A stretch of DNA of 64,000 nucleotides, taken from positions 2,764,501 to 2,828,500 of the forward strand of contig NZ_NPJZ01000001.1 of the NCBI RefSeq assembly GCF_002245895.1. The letters run 5' to 3'. Of this stretch, positions 46,337 through 55,605 are shown piece by piece; within the stretch, counting starts at the first letter, position 1; each line of letters starts with the position of its first letter. The position numbers were made by a program, and so were the translations under genes. The notes under the pieces were generated by a model. It did no database searches, had not been told where the DNA came from, and worked only from the letters and a program-made list of their open reading frames with translations. Source of the DNA: Rhodococcus sp. OK302. Its GTDB lineage: Bacteria; Actinomycetota; Actinomycetes; Mycobacteriales; Mycobacteriaceae.

Positions 46337-47914
46337 ATGTTGGAGTCGGGGGTGGGAAGTTACGGTCCGTCAGCGCCGCTGACCGGTGCCGAATCCGATT
46401 GCGCCCTCATCGATTTCATCTCCGAACTGCATTCGTGTGAAGCTCGGTTGGTGGAGCGCAAACTTGCTGCGATTGCCGAGTTCTTCACCCGCCGTAGCGC
46501 CGAGCACATGGCCTCCGGGACGTGGTCGTCCACGGCGCACGAGTTGGCGGAATCGGAGATCGGGGCGGTGTTGACGATGGGCCGCTCAGCGGCCGGGAAA
46601 CTCATCGGACTGGGCTTTGCGTTGAAGACCCGCCTGCACCGTACGCGGGCGGCGATGGCGCGCGGGGAGTTGGATGTCTATCGGGTCGGGTTGATCGAAT
46701 CGGCCACTGCGAATGTGTCGGACGAGTTGATCGACGAGGTGGAACGCCTTGTCCTGGAACAGGTATTGGCTCCAGCCGTGGATGGTGGGACGGGGTTGAC
46801 GGGTCGCCGGTTGACCGGTGTGATCGATCGGATTGTGGCGCGGGTGGATCCGGAAGGGATGCGGGAGCGCCGACGCCGGGCGTTGGCGGACCGGTTTGTC
46901 GGGGTCAGTGCGATGGAGGACGGGATGGCCCGGATCGTGGGCAGTATTCCGGCGGAGCAGGCCCGACTGTTCGACGGTCGGTTGCGGGAGTTGGCGTTGT
47001 CGGTGTGCCGGGATGATTCGCGGACGTATGAGCAGCGTCGGGCGGATGCGTTGGGCGCTCTGTTGGATGGTTCGGCGGTGTTGCCGTGTGATTGTGGCCG
47101 GGTGGATTGTCCGCAGGACCGTGGTGGGTTGGCGGTGGTGCGTCGTCCGTTGGTGGTTGTGGTGATGTCGGAGTCGACGGTTCAGGGTTCTGACGAGCCG
47201 GCGCATCTGGATGGGTACGGGGTGATCAGTGCCGATCAGGCGCGGGACATCGCGAAGGATGGGATTGTGCGGGAGGTGCGGGTGCCGGCAGATGTAGTGC
47301 CTGAGCCTGCCTCGGAATCACTGCCGGCGTCGGCGTTGGTCTACCGCCCCGGTGCGGCATTGGATACGTGGCTACGGGCGGCGGCGGGGAGTTGCCAGTG
47401 GTTGCACTGCGACGTCCCGGCGTGGAATTGCGATCTCGACCATCTGGTGCCGTTCGATCACGCCGATCCCGCCAATGGTGGGAAAACGATCGCGTCGAAT
47501 CTGTCGGCGTATTGCCGAAATCATCATCGGCTCAAGCATTCCGGGCGTTGGTTGCACACCCCGAACCTGGATCGCACAGTCACAGTGGTTTCTCCGACGG
47601 GGCATTGCTACCGAACCCGGGCGGCGGGATTGCTGGCGGGATTGCCGGATCCGGTCCCACCGGAGGGCGGGCCACGAAGGCGGACGAGGTTGGAGAACAA
47701 GGCTGCCCGGGTTCGGGGTGAACGCCGGCGTCGGCGTGCGCTGATGGATGTTCGGGCTGAGAAGTTGGAGCGGCGGGAGCGGCGGCTGAAAGTTCGGCGG
47801 CGGACTCAGTTGTTGCAGCGGTTGATGCGGGTGCGGGCAACAGCGTCGGGACGTAAGTACGTGGTTCGTCCGCGGAAGCCGGTGGATTACGGCGACGACC
47901 CACCACCGTTCTGA
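46337..47914 (+). CDS. DUF222/HNH endonuclease-domain protein
   Basis: About 525 aa. An N-terminal DUF222 helical domain is followed by a C-terminal HNH nuclease: WNCDLDHLVPFDH, NLSAYCRNHHRLKH, with Cys and His positions typical of zinc-stabilised HNH. This is the architecture of the REP13E12 family in mycobacteria, which is associated with repeated or mobile sequence. The start is uncertain: ATG 46337 has GGAGGG immediately before it with no spacer; GTG 46295 and TTG 46289 are alternatives. The middle of the gene shows strong G/T strand skew unlike neighbours. It ends 28 bases inside the convergent hydrolase pseudogene's span. Confidence 0.82.
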   Translation: MLESGVGSYGPSAPLTGAESDCALIDFISELHSCEARLVERKLAAIAEFFTRRSAEHMASGTWSSTAHELAESEIGAVLTMGRSAAGKLIGLGFALKTRLHRTRAAMARGELDVYRVGLIESATANVSDELIDEVERLVLEQVLAPAVDGGTGLTGRRLTGVIDRIVARVDPEGMRERRRRALADRFVGVSAMEDGMARIVGSIPAEQARLFDGRLRELALSVCRDDSRTYEQRRADALGALLDGSAVLPCDCGRVDCPQDRGGLAVVRRPLVVVVMSESTVQGSDEPAHLDGYGVISADQARDIAKDGIVREVRVPADVVPEPASESLPASALVYRPGAALDTWLRAAAGSCQWLHCDVPAWNCDLDHLVPFDHADPANGGKTIASNLSAYCRNHHRLKHSGRWLHTPNLDRTVTVVSPTGHCYRTRAAGLLAGLPDPVPPEGGPRRRTRLENKAARVRGERRRRRALMDVRAEKLERRERRLKVRRRTQLLQRLMRVRATASGRKYVVRPRKPVDYGDDPPPF

Positions 47915-48734
47915 GTGCCGTGTCCGTTGGTCGGGCTCAGGCCTTGGCGGTCCAACCAGGCCAAGCTGTAGTTTGCGATTTCGCGCCACCCGTGGTCGAT
48001 GGTCAGTGAATGCCCACGGTCGTCAAAGATCTTGTACTCGTTGACTGTTGGTGCGTTGTGGTACATCTTGAACGAACTGTCGGAGCTGGCTTTCGGGACC
48101 GTTCGATCTTTTCCGCCGCCGATCATCAGCAGCGGGCCGCGGTCTGCATTGAAGTCGACTTTTGCAGGGCTGTGGGGAGAGAAGTTGGCGAGAGCAGCTT
48201 CGAAAAGTGGTCGCCCCGGCGCCGGAATGACGTATCTCTCGTACAGTGCGTCGGATTCGTCTTTCGTGATCGCGCTTGCGAAGGACTTGTGAAAGGACTT
48301 CTTGGTGTGGGAATACGCCTTCCGATAGTTGGTGGGATTGGATAGGACCGGGAGCACGCTGCTGAGTTGCACGAGAGGCAATTTCAGGACGCCTTTGGGT
48401 TGTGCGGGATCGATAGCTACTGCGGCAGAAGCCAATTTCTGTCCCAGAAGTTTTGGGCGATCAAGCCGCCGAAGGAATGGCCGACCACGATCGGCGGTGA
48501 ATCAAGGTCGGCAATCACCCGCGCGTAATGGTCGGTGATTTCGTCGATCCCGTGATCGGCAATGTCCTCAGGATGTTCGCGGGACTCTCCGACGGTAGAC
48601 GCGTCTCCAGGCCAGCCGGGTGCCATCGTGGCGTAGCCGAGTTCGTTGAAAGCCTGCGCCCACGGTTCCCACGTGCTCGGATGCATCCACAGTCCGTGAA
48701 TGAAAAGAACCGTCGGCTTGGCGGTGGTGGACAT
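47887..48734 (-). pseudogene. Alpha/beta hydrolase gene broken by a frameshift
   Basis: The N-terminal part (ATG 48734, ribosome site AGGAGAG) encodes FIHGLWMHPSTWEPWAQAF and the nucleophile elbow VVGHSFGGLIAQ, then stops at TAG after NWLLPQ. The next frame continues directly with LASAAVAIDPAQPKGVLKL and the rest of the fold (His in DRGHSLTIDHG). Restoring one A in the run of four As on the minus strand (48451-48454) joins both parts in one frame of about 282 codons. It is either a true single-base deletion or a sequencing error in a homopolymer. The last 28 bases overlap the convergent HNH gene. Confidence 0.88.
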
Positions 48735-48822
48735 GGGCTCTCCTGTGATCGATCGGGCCTGACCGGTAGGGATACCCGCATTCATCTGACTCATTCATTT
48801 CGCAACTGGCAAGATTGCGGTC

Positions 48823-49326
48823 ATGTTCAGAACCTCGAATCAGCGATCCATGGCCATGTGGTCCGCGGCTTTTGTTCTCTCCCAGGCCAATATCGTCAGA
48901 CTTCTGGGTCCGGCGGCTCCGCGGGTTCTGGAAGTGCAGACGGCATTCTCGGCTCGTCGATACCGCGAGGTTCTGGCAAAAATGGATGACGCCGAGACTG
49001 CACGTTTCCGTAGCCACTACTTCCCGGATTTTGTACATCCGGCGATCTACGCAATGGCATTGCGTGCGGGTGCACAGCGACTGGGGGAGCACGTGCCACT
49101 GTCGCCGGCAACGCAGAAAGCTCTGGCTGTGGCACCCGTGCTTTCTGCTGTCGGGGACTACATCGAGAACGTCGTCGGATTGCACCTTCTCGATCACCGC
49201 GATCAGATCAGCGACGGGGCGGTGCGAGTTACCTCGGCTGTCAGCATCGCAAAATGGGGGCTGGCGCTGGGAACTCTGGGGTACCTGTCGCAGGGCTTTG
49301 TCAGAGTATGGGCATCGAGACTGTAG
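48823..49326 (+). CDS. Hypothetical membrane-associated protein
   Basis: 167 aa. Two to four hydrophobic stretches (MWSAAFVLSQANIVRLLG, HPAIYAMALRAGAQ, LAVAPVLSAVGDYIENVVGL, IAKWGLALGTLGYLSQGF). The DYIEN acidic motif inside a hydrophobic helix is notable. I do not recognise a named function. It lies 9 bp before the YdeI-like gene, so the two are probably one transcript. Start ATG 48823. Confidence 0.7.
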   Translation: MFRTSNQRSMAMWSAAFVLSQANIVRLLGPAAPRVLEVQTAFSARRYREVLAKMDDAETARFRSHYFPDFVHPAIYAMALRAGAQRLGEHVPLSPATQKALAVAPVLSAVGDYIENVVGLHLLDHRDQISDGAVRVTSAVSIAKWGLALGTLGYLSQGFVRVWASRL

Positions 49327-49335
49327 GGAGCGACG

Positions 49336-49917
49336 ATGGCAGTAGAACTGGGCACCGAATACTTTGCGGACGGCGAGGAGTTTCGCCGCTGGCTGTCGCA
49401 AAATCACGAGTCTGTACCGGGGGTGTGGCTGAAGATGGCCAAGAAGACCTCATCTCATTCGTCGATCGACTACGACCAAGCCCTCGATGTCGCTTTGTGC
49501 TTCGGTTGGATCGACAGTCAATCCAAGCGAGTCGACGACAACTTCTTCGTACAGAAGTTCTCCCCACGTACGACGCGTAGTCCGTGGTCCAAACGCAACG
49601 TGGAGATCGTCGCGAGATTGGCTGATGCGGGTCTGTTGGAACCAGCCGGCATTGCCGCGATCGAGAAGGCCAAGGCCGACGGTCGATGGGAAAAGGCTTA
49701 CGCAGGATCGGCAAAAGCCGAGGTGCCGCAGGATTTCCTCGACGCGCTCGCCTTGAATCCTCAGGCGCAGGCGTTCTACGAGACTCTGAATTCTACGAAC
49801 CGGTTCACAATCGTCTACCGGTTGCAGGAGGCCAAGCGGCCGGAGACCAGAGCGCGCCGGATCACAAACTTCATCAGCCAACTCGCGGAGGGTAAAAGTT
49901 TCACTGACAGGAGCTGA
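49336..49917 (+). CDS. YdeI/OmpD-associated family protein
   Basis: 193 aa. Family blocks include FRRWLSQNHESVPGVWLKM, ALDVALCFGWIDSQSKRVDD and FSPRTTRSPWSKRNVEIVARL; the C-terminus has the RRITNFISQLAEGK ending. In enterobacteria YdeI is linked to stress and cationic peptide resistance; the molecular activity is unknown. GGGAGCGACG precedes the ATG. It is co-directional with the flanking genes, 10 bp after the previous stop. Confidence 0.85.
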   Translation: MAVELGTEYFADGEEFRRWLSQNHESVPGVWLKMAKKTSSHSSIDYDQALDVALCFGWIDSQSKRVDDNFFVQKFSPRTTRSPWSKRNVEIVARLADAGLLEPAGIAAIEKAKADGRWEKAYAGSAKAEVPQDFLDALALNPQAQAFYETLNSTNRFTIVYRLQEAKRPETRARRITNFISQLAEGKSFTDRS

Positions 49918-49926
49918 CACAATGGC

Positions 49927-50829
49927 GTGGTGATCGAAGCCATGACCTGCTCAGCACTCTCCGCCGTCGACGAGCCGTTGGAAGGCACAGCCGCGGAGGT
50001 GCGTGGTTGGGTGTGCCTCGAGTTCACCGCCGCGTGGGGCCGAGATGTGCTCGACGGCACCGCGTTGGGTGAGGAACTTGCCACGGAGTTGAGCCGTCGG
50101 GCTGATGCGGCAGATGTGCGCATCATGTTCATCCGGCATCCGGGTCGTAGTGAGCCGCTGACTTCCGGCCACACGGTGTTGCTGGCTCGAACCGATCCGG
50201 ACGATTCCTGGTGTGAGCGGGTGAAGATCGATACACCCTTCGATCTCCTCGATATCGACTTTGCAGTGCTCGGCGGGCCGGCTCCCGGTCTGGGCGACCG
50301 CGTCGAGGAACCCATGGTTCTGGTGTGCGCACACGGTAAGCGCGATCAATGCTGCGCCGTTTTCGGTAGACCCGTTGCAGCAGAGCTGGTTCGGTCATTT
50401 GGTGAGCATGTGTGGGAATGTTCGCATACCGGCGGGCATCGCTTTGCGCCGTCGATGATCCTGCTTCCCAGCGGCTATACCTACGGCAGACTGTCCGAAG
50501 CTGACAGCCTCGAAGCCGTTGAATCAGCAATGAGTGGCAGCGTCTACCTTCCGGGATTGCGTGGCCGGAGTACCTGGACTCCACAAGGGCAGGTGTCGGA
50601 AATTGCTGTACGGCAGCACATTAGCTGCGGTGTTGATGATCTGAGCGTGATCGATCTGGGTGCCGGGGTATCCATCGTTGAGCATGTGGACAGTCGGCGA
50701 TGGGAAGTGGAGACCGAAACTTCGGAGTTGCCTCCGCGTCCACCGAGTTGTGGGGCAGTGCCCAAACCTGTTCGGCCCGTTACCGCTAAGTCTGTTCGTG
50801 AATTGGGTTCAGGACTGTTGCTTACGTAG
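49927..50829 (+). CDS. Sucrase/ferredoxin-like protein (thioredoxin-fold Fe-S)
   Basis: 300 aa, starting at GTG 49927 (GTG 49930 and ATG 49942 are alternatives). The family signature VLVCAHGKRDQCCAVFGRP is followed by VWECSHTGGHRFAPSMILLP, the Cys/His positions that bind an iron-sulfur cluster in the sucraseferredoxin-like family. Despite the name, no sucrase activity is implied. It overlaps the convergent PLDc_N gene by 8 bases. Cytosolic redox role by inference. Confidence 0.85.
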   Translation: MVIEAMTCSALSAVDEPLEGTAAEVRGWVCLEFTAAWGRDVLDGTALGEELATELSRRADAADVRIMFIRHPGRSEPLTSGHTVLLARTDPDDSWCERVKIDTPFDLLDIDFAVLGGPAPGLGDRVEEPMVLVCAHGKRDQCCAVFGRPVAAELVRSFGEHVWECSHTGGHRFAPSMILLPSGYTYGRLSEADSLEAVESAMSGSVYLPGLRGRSTWTPQGQVSEIAVRQHISCGVDDLSVIDLGAGVSIVEHVDSRRWEVETETSELPPRPPSCGAVPKPVRPVTAKSVRELGSGLLLT

Positions 50830-51049
50830 AACGGCCCGGACGGTTGCCGAGGAAGAACCAGGCGGTCGCTCCGACGATCGGAAGTAGGGCGATGATTGCG
50901 CACCAGCCGATCTTCGATTCCCACGGATGGGTTGTGGACCGGAGAACCGACAAAAGCGCGGTGGCAGTGAGTGCGAACCACAGGATCGCGGAAATGCCCC
51001 AGGCGATGTCGTAGCCGATGGGAACCGTCGGGTTCGTGTTGTCGTCCAT
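50822..51049 (-). CDS. PLDc_N-type small membrane protein
   Basis: 75 aa with two helices: AWGISAILWFALTATALLSV and IGWCAIIALLPIVGATAWFF, ending in the family's GNRPGR. The pattern SKIGWCAIIALLPIVG matches the phospholipase D-nuclease N-terminal (PLDc_N) membrane domain found alone in actinobacteria. It follows the acyl-CoA reductase-like gene by 15 bp and probably shares its transcript. Confidence 0.8.
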   Translation of the reverse strand: MDDNTNPTVPIGYDIAWGISAILWFALTATALLSVLRSTTHPWESKIGWCAIIALLPIVGATAWFFLGNRPGRST

Positions 51050-51064
51050 GGTCGAAACGCTACT

Positions 51065-53047
51065 TCACCAGTGTGTTCCGGGGACCAGGCGCGCGGCGCG
51101 TCGTCCGAGTTTGCGCAATCGTGAGCGAGAGTGATGGCTGGGTGCGGGTGCCGCCGACGGTGTTTCGTCTGACTGCCCCTTCGACGCCGGCGAATCCGGG
51201 AATGCTCGGTACATCTGATGAAGGATTCGGTCTTTGGTGCGAGGTGCGAACATCGTGCCCAGATCACCCAGGGTGCCTAGTGGAACATCGATGCGTTTCG
51301 GTCGCTCGATCAGTGCGCGGATCACCATGGCGGCGGCCTTTTCCGGGCTGGTAACCGGGCCGCTGTTGGAAGCGCCGGACGGCGCAATCATCGGGGTTTC
51401 GACCAACGGCATGTGAATTGTGGTGAAAGTGATTCCATCCGTCAGTGTTTCGGAAGCAACAACATCCGAGAATGCATCGAGGGCGGCTTTGCTGGCCACA
51501 TATGCCGAAAATCGGGGTGACGCGGCCTGCACGCCGGCGCTGCTGATGTTCACGATGTGGCCGAAGCGTCGCGCACGCATGGTCGGTAGGAGCGCCAATA
51601 CCAATCGGACTGCGCCGAAGTAGTTGACGGCCATTGTCCGCTCGTAATCGTGGAAACGGTCGGTGGAGCGGTAGACGCTGCGCCTGATGGATCGGCCCGC
51701 ATTGTTGACCAGCATGTCCACGTGATCATGTTCGGCGAGAATGCTTTTCATTGTGCGATCGACGGCTTCCTCGTCCGTGATGTCACACGGGTACCCGTGG
51801 GCCGTGCCGCCGGCCGCTCGGATTTCTCCGACCACAGTGTCGAGTTCGTCTGCACGCCGGGCGATCAGGAGTACCGTGGCACCTTTGGTTGCAGCAGCGA
51901 TGGCCGACGCGCGGCCGATGCCCGACGAGCCGCCGGTGATCAGGACGATCCGGCCCACGAGGGGGCCGTCCGGGTGCGTGTGACGCGCCCGATTCGGGTC
52001 AAGATTCTCCTGCCAGTATCGCCACAGAACCTTTGAATAGGAGCCGAACTCGGGAACCGACAAGTCAGTTCCGGCGAGTGCTTCGACCGTCCTTTCGGAG
52101 GTGAAAGTTGTGGCCATCGTCAGATTGTCGAGCAATGCCGCGGGCAGACCCAGACGCTCGAGAACTACCTTGCGCGCGGATTCCGCCGAAGCGATGGGGA
52201 GTCCCGAGACAAACGGTTTGGCAATGGCGCCAGGCAGACTCAGGGAAGGGCGCGGGGCGCCGGCAGCTTTGGCCAGTCCCGCGTAGATTTCACGAACCGG
52301 TTGAGGCTTCGGATTGACCAGATGGAAAGCTTCGCCGTCACGACCGGGGAGATGCATCAACTCGACCAGGGCAGCGGCAACATAGTCCACCGGCACCACG
52401 TTGGTGGACCCGAGATCGGGGATCGGAACAGGTAGCGCTGCCGGCAGTTTCGCGAGCAGCGCCAATCCGGGAAACAGGAAGTACGGACCGTCGATCTTGT
52501 CCATTTCCCCGGTGACGGAATTGCCGACCACAGCAGACGGGCGATAGACACGCCAGGTGAGACCGCCGCGCTCCCGAACCAGCTTTTCGGCTTCGAACTT
52601 GGTGCGATGATAGGGCGTCGGAAAGGCTTGGCCGCAGTCGAAGTCGGCTTCGCTGAACGTTCCGGGATAACTGCCGGAAACCGCGACCGACGACACGTGA
52701 TGGAGGGTTGCGTCGAGTTGGACGGCGAGGTCGATCACCGATCGGGTGCCTTCGACATTCGTGGAGGCTTGCTCGTCACCGGCTCGTAGGTCGTACACCG
52801 CGCCGAGGTGCAGGATGTGATCGGCGGCTGGCGGTGAGTCGACGCCCAATCCGGGTGCGGTCAGATCGCCGATCATCGGATGTACCCGATCGTGGCCGAC
52901 AACATCAGACATCTGCGCCCTAAGTTTGGCCACGGAACCAGCTCTGACCAGCACATGTATCTGGGCGATTGGATCACGCTCGAGAAGGAGCGGCAGCACC
53001 GCTCGACCGAGGAATCCGGTACCGCCCGTGACGATGTATGTGGCCAT
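51065..53047 (-). CDS. acrA1: Bifunctional SDR fatty acyl-CoA reductase (AcrA1-like)
   Basis: 660 aa made of two short-chain dehydrogenase domains. The N-terminal half is an extended SDR/thioester-reductase type: VTGGTGFLGRAVLPLL, then VSSVAVSG and YHRTKFEAEKLV (YxxxK). The C-terminal half is a classical SDR: LITGGSSGIGRASAIA, LVNNAGRS, and YVASKAALDAF (YxxxK). This architecture matches mycobacterial AcrA1 (Rv3391), thought to reduce acyl-CoA to aldehyde or alcohol. No signal or membrane helix. It lies downstream of an MmpL-type exporter in the same direction, suggesting a lipid made and exported. Confidence 0.88.
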   Translation of the reverse strand: MATYIVTGGTGFLGRAVLPLLLERDPIAQIHVLVRAGSVAKLRAQMSDVVGHDRVHPMIGDLTAPGLGVDSPPAADHILHLGAVYDLRAGDEQASTNVEGTRSVIDLAVQLDATLHHVSSVAVSGSYPGTFSEADFDCGQAFPTPYHRTKFEAEKLVRERGGLTWRVYRPSAVVGNSVTGEMDKIDGPYFLFPGLALLAKLPAALPVPIPDLGSTNVVPVDYVAAALVELMHLPGRDGEAFHLVNPKPQPVREIYAGLAKAAGAPRPSLSLPGAIAKPFVSGLPIASAESARKVVLERLGLPAALLDNLTMATTFTSERTVEALAGTDLSVPEFGSYSKVLWRYWQENLDPNRARHTHPDGPLVGRIVLITGGSSGIGRASAIAAATKGATVLLIARRADELDTVVGEIRAAGGTAHGYPCDITDEEAVDRTMKSILAEHDHVDMLVNNAGRSIRRSVYRSTDRFHDYERTMAVNYFGAVRLVLALLPTMRARRFGHIVNISSAGVQAASPRFSAYVASKAALDAFSDVVASETLTDGITFTTIHMPLVETPMIAPSGASNSGPVTSPEKAAAMVIRALIERPKRIDVPLGTLGDLGTMFAPRTKDRILHQMYRAFPDSPASKGQSDETPSAAPAPSHHSRSRLRKLGRRAARLVPGTHW

Positions 53048-53084
53048 AGCCGACTAACTTACTCCAAAGTAAGTTAATCGGCTA
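53047..53084. promoter_or_regulatory. 38-bp inverted repeat between mmpL and acrA1-like genes
   Basis: Arms TAGCCGA-x-TAACTTAC and GTAAGTTA-x-TCGGCTA flank a 6-base centre TCCAAA. The inner AACTTAC/GTAAGTT dyad resembles a TetR-type operator. On the minus strand the repeat also forms a hairpin whose loop region carries GGAG and whose base abuts the acrA1-like ATG. No T-tract follows, so a terminator is less likely. Confidence 0.75.
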
Positions 53085-53097
53085 GAGCGAAGCACGA

Positions 53098-55218
53098 TCA
53101 GTGACCGATACCGACTTTTGCGTGAATTTTCTTCATCCACGCCGGTGCCCACCAGTTGGCATCGCCCATGAGCTTCACCAGGGATGGCACCAACAACATT
53201 CGGATGATGGTCGCGTCGACGATCAACGCCACGATCATGCCGACGCCGAGGAACTTCATCACGCCCAGTCCGGACATCGCGAAAGCACCTGTCACGACGA
53301 TGAGAAGTAGTGCGGCGGCAGTCACGATCCGTCCCGTTCGCTCGGTGCCGAACTTGACTGCCTCCTCCGTCGTCGCGCCCGCGTTCTTGGCTTCGACCAT
53401 GCGGGACATGAGGAAAACCTCGTAGTCCGTGGACAATCCGAAGACGACGGCCAGGATCAACACGACGAAGGTAGCTTCGAGTGGAGTTTGGCTGACCCCG
53501 AGCAGTTCGACGCCGTGCCCATCCTGGAATACGAACGTGAGTACACCGAAGGTGGTGGCCAAACTCAAAGCCGCCATGAGGACCGCCTTGATCGGCAACA
53601 CCACTGATCCGAATGCCAGGAACAACAGGACCAGGGTTGAACCGACCATGATCAACATCATGACCGGCAACCAGTGCAGGACAGCATTATTGCCGTCGTC
53701 GACCATGGCTTGACCGCCGCCTACCAACAGTTCGGTGCCGTCCGGTGCGGGGATCGCCCGCAGGTCTGTGACAGCGCTGCTTTGAGACTGCGACGTGGAA
53801 CCTTCGCTGTAGAACGCTTGGACCGCGACCAACTTGTTCGTGGTCGCGACGACGGTTGCCTGCCCGATGCCCTCGACCTGGCCCGCAGCTTCGGCGATTG
53901 CGGCGCCCTCTGCGGGTGTGAGAACGGTGTCGCCCTGCGCTTGCAGGATCAGCGTCGCACCGTTGCCGGTTTGCGGAAAATCGTTGACCAAGGTCTCCAT
54001 GGCGACGCGGGCTGGGTCGTCGGCAGGAAGTGCGGTGAACGAGAGTTCGCCCAACCGCGCGCCCAGTAGCGGCGATGCCAGAACGAGCAGGACGGTGACG
54101 ATCGTGACCGACACGGCCACTGGGCGTTTCATCACCCCGGTGACGACGCGTCCCCAGAACTTACGCGAACGTTCTTCTCCGCGTTGGGCTGCACCCTTGC
54201 GCCAGGTCCACGAATTGATGCGGTGGCCCAGAATGGCAAGCAGCGCAGGCACTGCGGTCAATGACAGGACAGCGGCGCTCAGGACCGCGGCAATGGCCCC
54301 GAATCCCAGTGAACGAATCACGGATTGGGGGAACACCAGCATGCCGCTGAACGCACAGATGAGAAGTAGACCCGAGAACATGACGGTACGGCCCGCAGTC
54401 AGAACGGTGCGGGTGGCAGCTGCGCCGGGTTCGGACCCGGATTCGAGCTCTTCACGGAACCTGCCGACAACAAACAGGCCGTAGTCGATGGCAAGTCCCA
54501 GTCCGAGGAGCGATGCCACGTTGATGGAGAACGAACTGACATCGGTGAAGTAGGTCAGAATCCGAAGAACAGCCAAGGCGCTCATCACGCTCAGGACGCC
54601 GACAAAAACCGGTACAGCCGCAGCGACGATGCCGCCGAAGATGAAGACCAACAACACCAGGGTTATCGGGATGGCGATGGCCTCAGCGACTACCAGATCC
54701 TTCTCCAGCGTGTTGTTGAAGGCGACACCGACCACGGTATTACCGGCGAATTGTGTCTGCGCACCTTCAACTTCGAGTGTCGGAAGGAGATCGGTGAAGG
54801 TTGCCGACGTGATCCCCGAGTCCGGTGCCAACGTGATGGCGACAGCCCCCATCGTCCCGTCGTGGGACAGAAGGTTCGGACGTGTTGCGGCGTCGGCGGT
54901 CCAATACGACTTCACCGACGCCGTCGATACTTCCGTCTTGAACTGATCGACGGCGGCCGTCACTGCCGGTCCGATGTCGTCGAGGGTCCGGCCGTCCGTC
55001 GGCGTGTAGATCGCGATGATGTCGGGTGTTTGGGGCCCGAGATTCGCCTCGATGATATCCGCGACTTTTGCGGAGTCGCTTCCCGGATCGATGAACCCGC
55101 CCTGGCTGAGTTTGCCGAACACTCCGAGACCCCAGACGCCGCTGATGAGCACGATGAGGATCGCGAGCGAGAGCACCCACCATTTTCGGTAGACGACGGT
55201 ATGGGCCCAACGTGTCAT
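53098..55218 (-). CDS. MMPL/RND-family lipid transporter
   Basis: 706 aa. About 12 membrane helices with two extracellular loops (residues about 35-175 and 400-520). The helix-4 proton-relay pair is LGLAIDYGLFVVGRFREE and the helix-10 pair is FGLSTDYEVFLMSRMVEA (Asp-Tyr in both), as in MmpL3-type exporters. The start ATG 55218 is preceded by CGGAG. Family members export trehalose or other lipids to the outer membrane. The downstream acyl-CoA reductase gene suggests a reduced lipid as cargo, but this is inference. Confidence 0.92.
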   Translation of the reverse strand: MTRWAHTVVYRKWWVLSLAILIVLISGVWGLGVFGKLSQGGFIDPGSDSAKVADIIEANLGPQTPDIIAIYTPTDGRTLDDIGPAVTAAVDQFKTEVSTASVKSYWTADAATRPNLLSHDGTMGAVAITLAPDSGITSATFTDLLPTLEVEGAQTQFAGNTVVGVAFNNTLEKDLVVAEAIAIPITLVLLVFIFGGIVAAAVPVFVGVLSVMSALAVLRILTYFTDVSSFSINVASLLGLGLAIDYGLFVVGRFREELESGSEPGAAATRTVLTAGRTVMFSGLLLICAFSGMLVFPQSVIRSLGFGAIAAVLSAAVLSLTAVPALLAILGHRINSWTWRKGAAQRGEERSRKFWGRVVTGVMKRPVAVSVTIVTVLLVLASPLLGARLGELSFTALPADDPARVAMETLVNDFPQTGNGATLILQAQGDTVLTPAEGAAIAEAAGQVEGIGQATVVATTNKLVAVQAFYSEGSTSQSQSSAVTDLRAIPAPDGTELLVGGGQAMVDDGNNAVLHWLPVMMLIMVGSTLVLLFLAFGSVVLPIKAVLMAALSLATTFGVLTFVFQDGHGVELLGVSQTPLEATFVVLILAVVFGLSTDYEVFLMSRMVEAKNAGATTEEAVKFGTERTGRIVTAAALLLIVVTGAFAMSGLGVMKFLGVGMIVALIVDATIIRMLLVPSLVKLMGDANWWAPAWMKKIHAKVGIGH

Positions 55219-55334
55219 TTCAACTCCGGTACTTACATTTTTCGGACATGGCCGTACCGACTGTAATGGTCCGGAATCCTGTTGCCTCAGGTTTCGTCGA
55301 TGCGAGCCTTCCTGGATCCGCGTGACCCGGTTCG

Positions 55335-55475
55335 GATGCATCGTGCATACTGCTGTGAAGCACTTGTAAGCCACACGAGTGGGGGAAGCCGGTCCAAATC
55401 CGGCACTGACCCGCAACGGTAGGTCGAAAGTCTCGGTAGTTTCCGAGCGTCGACGAGTCCGATTACCCACCGTGC
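55335..55475 (+). ncRNA. Cobalamin riboswitch
   Basis: A B12-binding leader with the conserved core visible in order: GTGGGGGAAGCCGG, the GCCGG-TCCAAAT-CCGGC hairpin, CACTGACCCGCAACGG, and the B12-box-like GAGTCCGATTACCC near the 3' end. These match the Rfam cobalamin family (RF00174). It lies 131 bp upstream of the BtuF-like gene start, so it probably represses that operon when adenosylcobalamin is abundant. Exact edges are estimated; the P1 partners are not certain. Confidence 0.9.
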
Positions 55476-55605
55476 GGTGTGCGACATCCCATTCGTCGTG
55501 GTCTACGAAACGGAAGTCCAGCAGGAGTTCTGGCCCGCGGATCCACGCGGTGAAGAGTTCGCTGTCGGATTCTCATTCGTGGCTCTGAGCCCTTACGAGG
55601 TCCCC

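Noticed and set aside
46337..47914. Transposase
   Set aside because: The HNH and DUF222 motifs are not those of a transposase; no terminal inverted repeats were seen.
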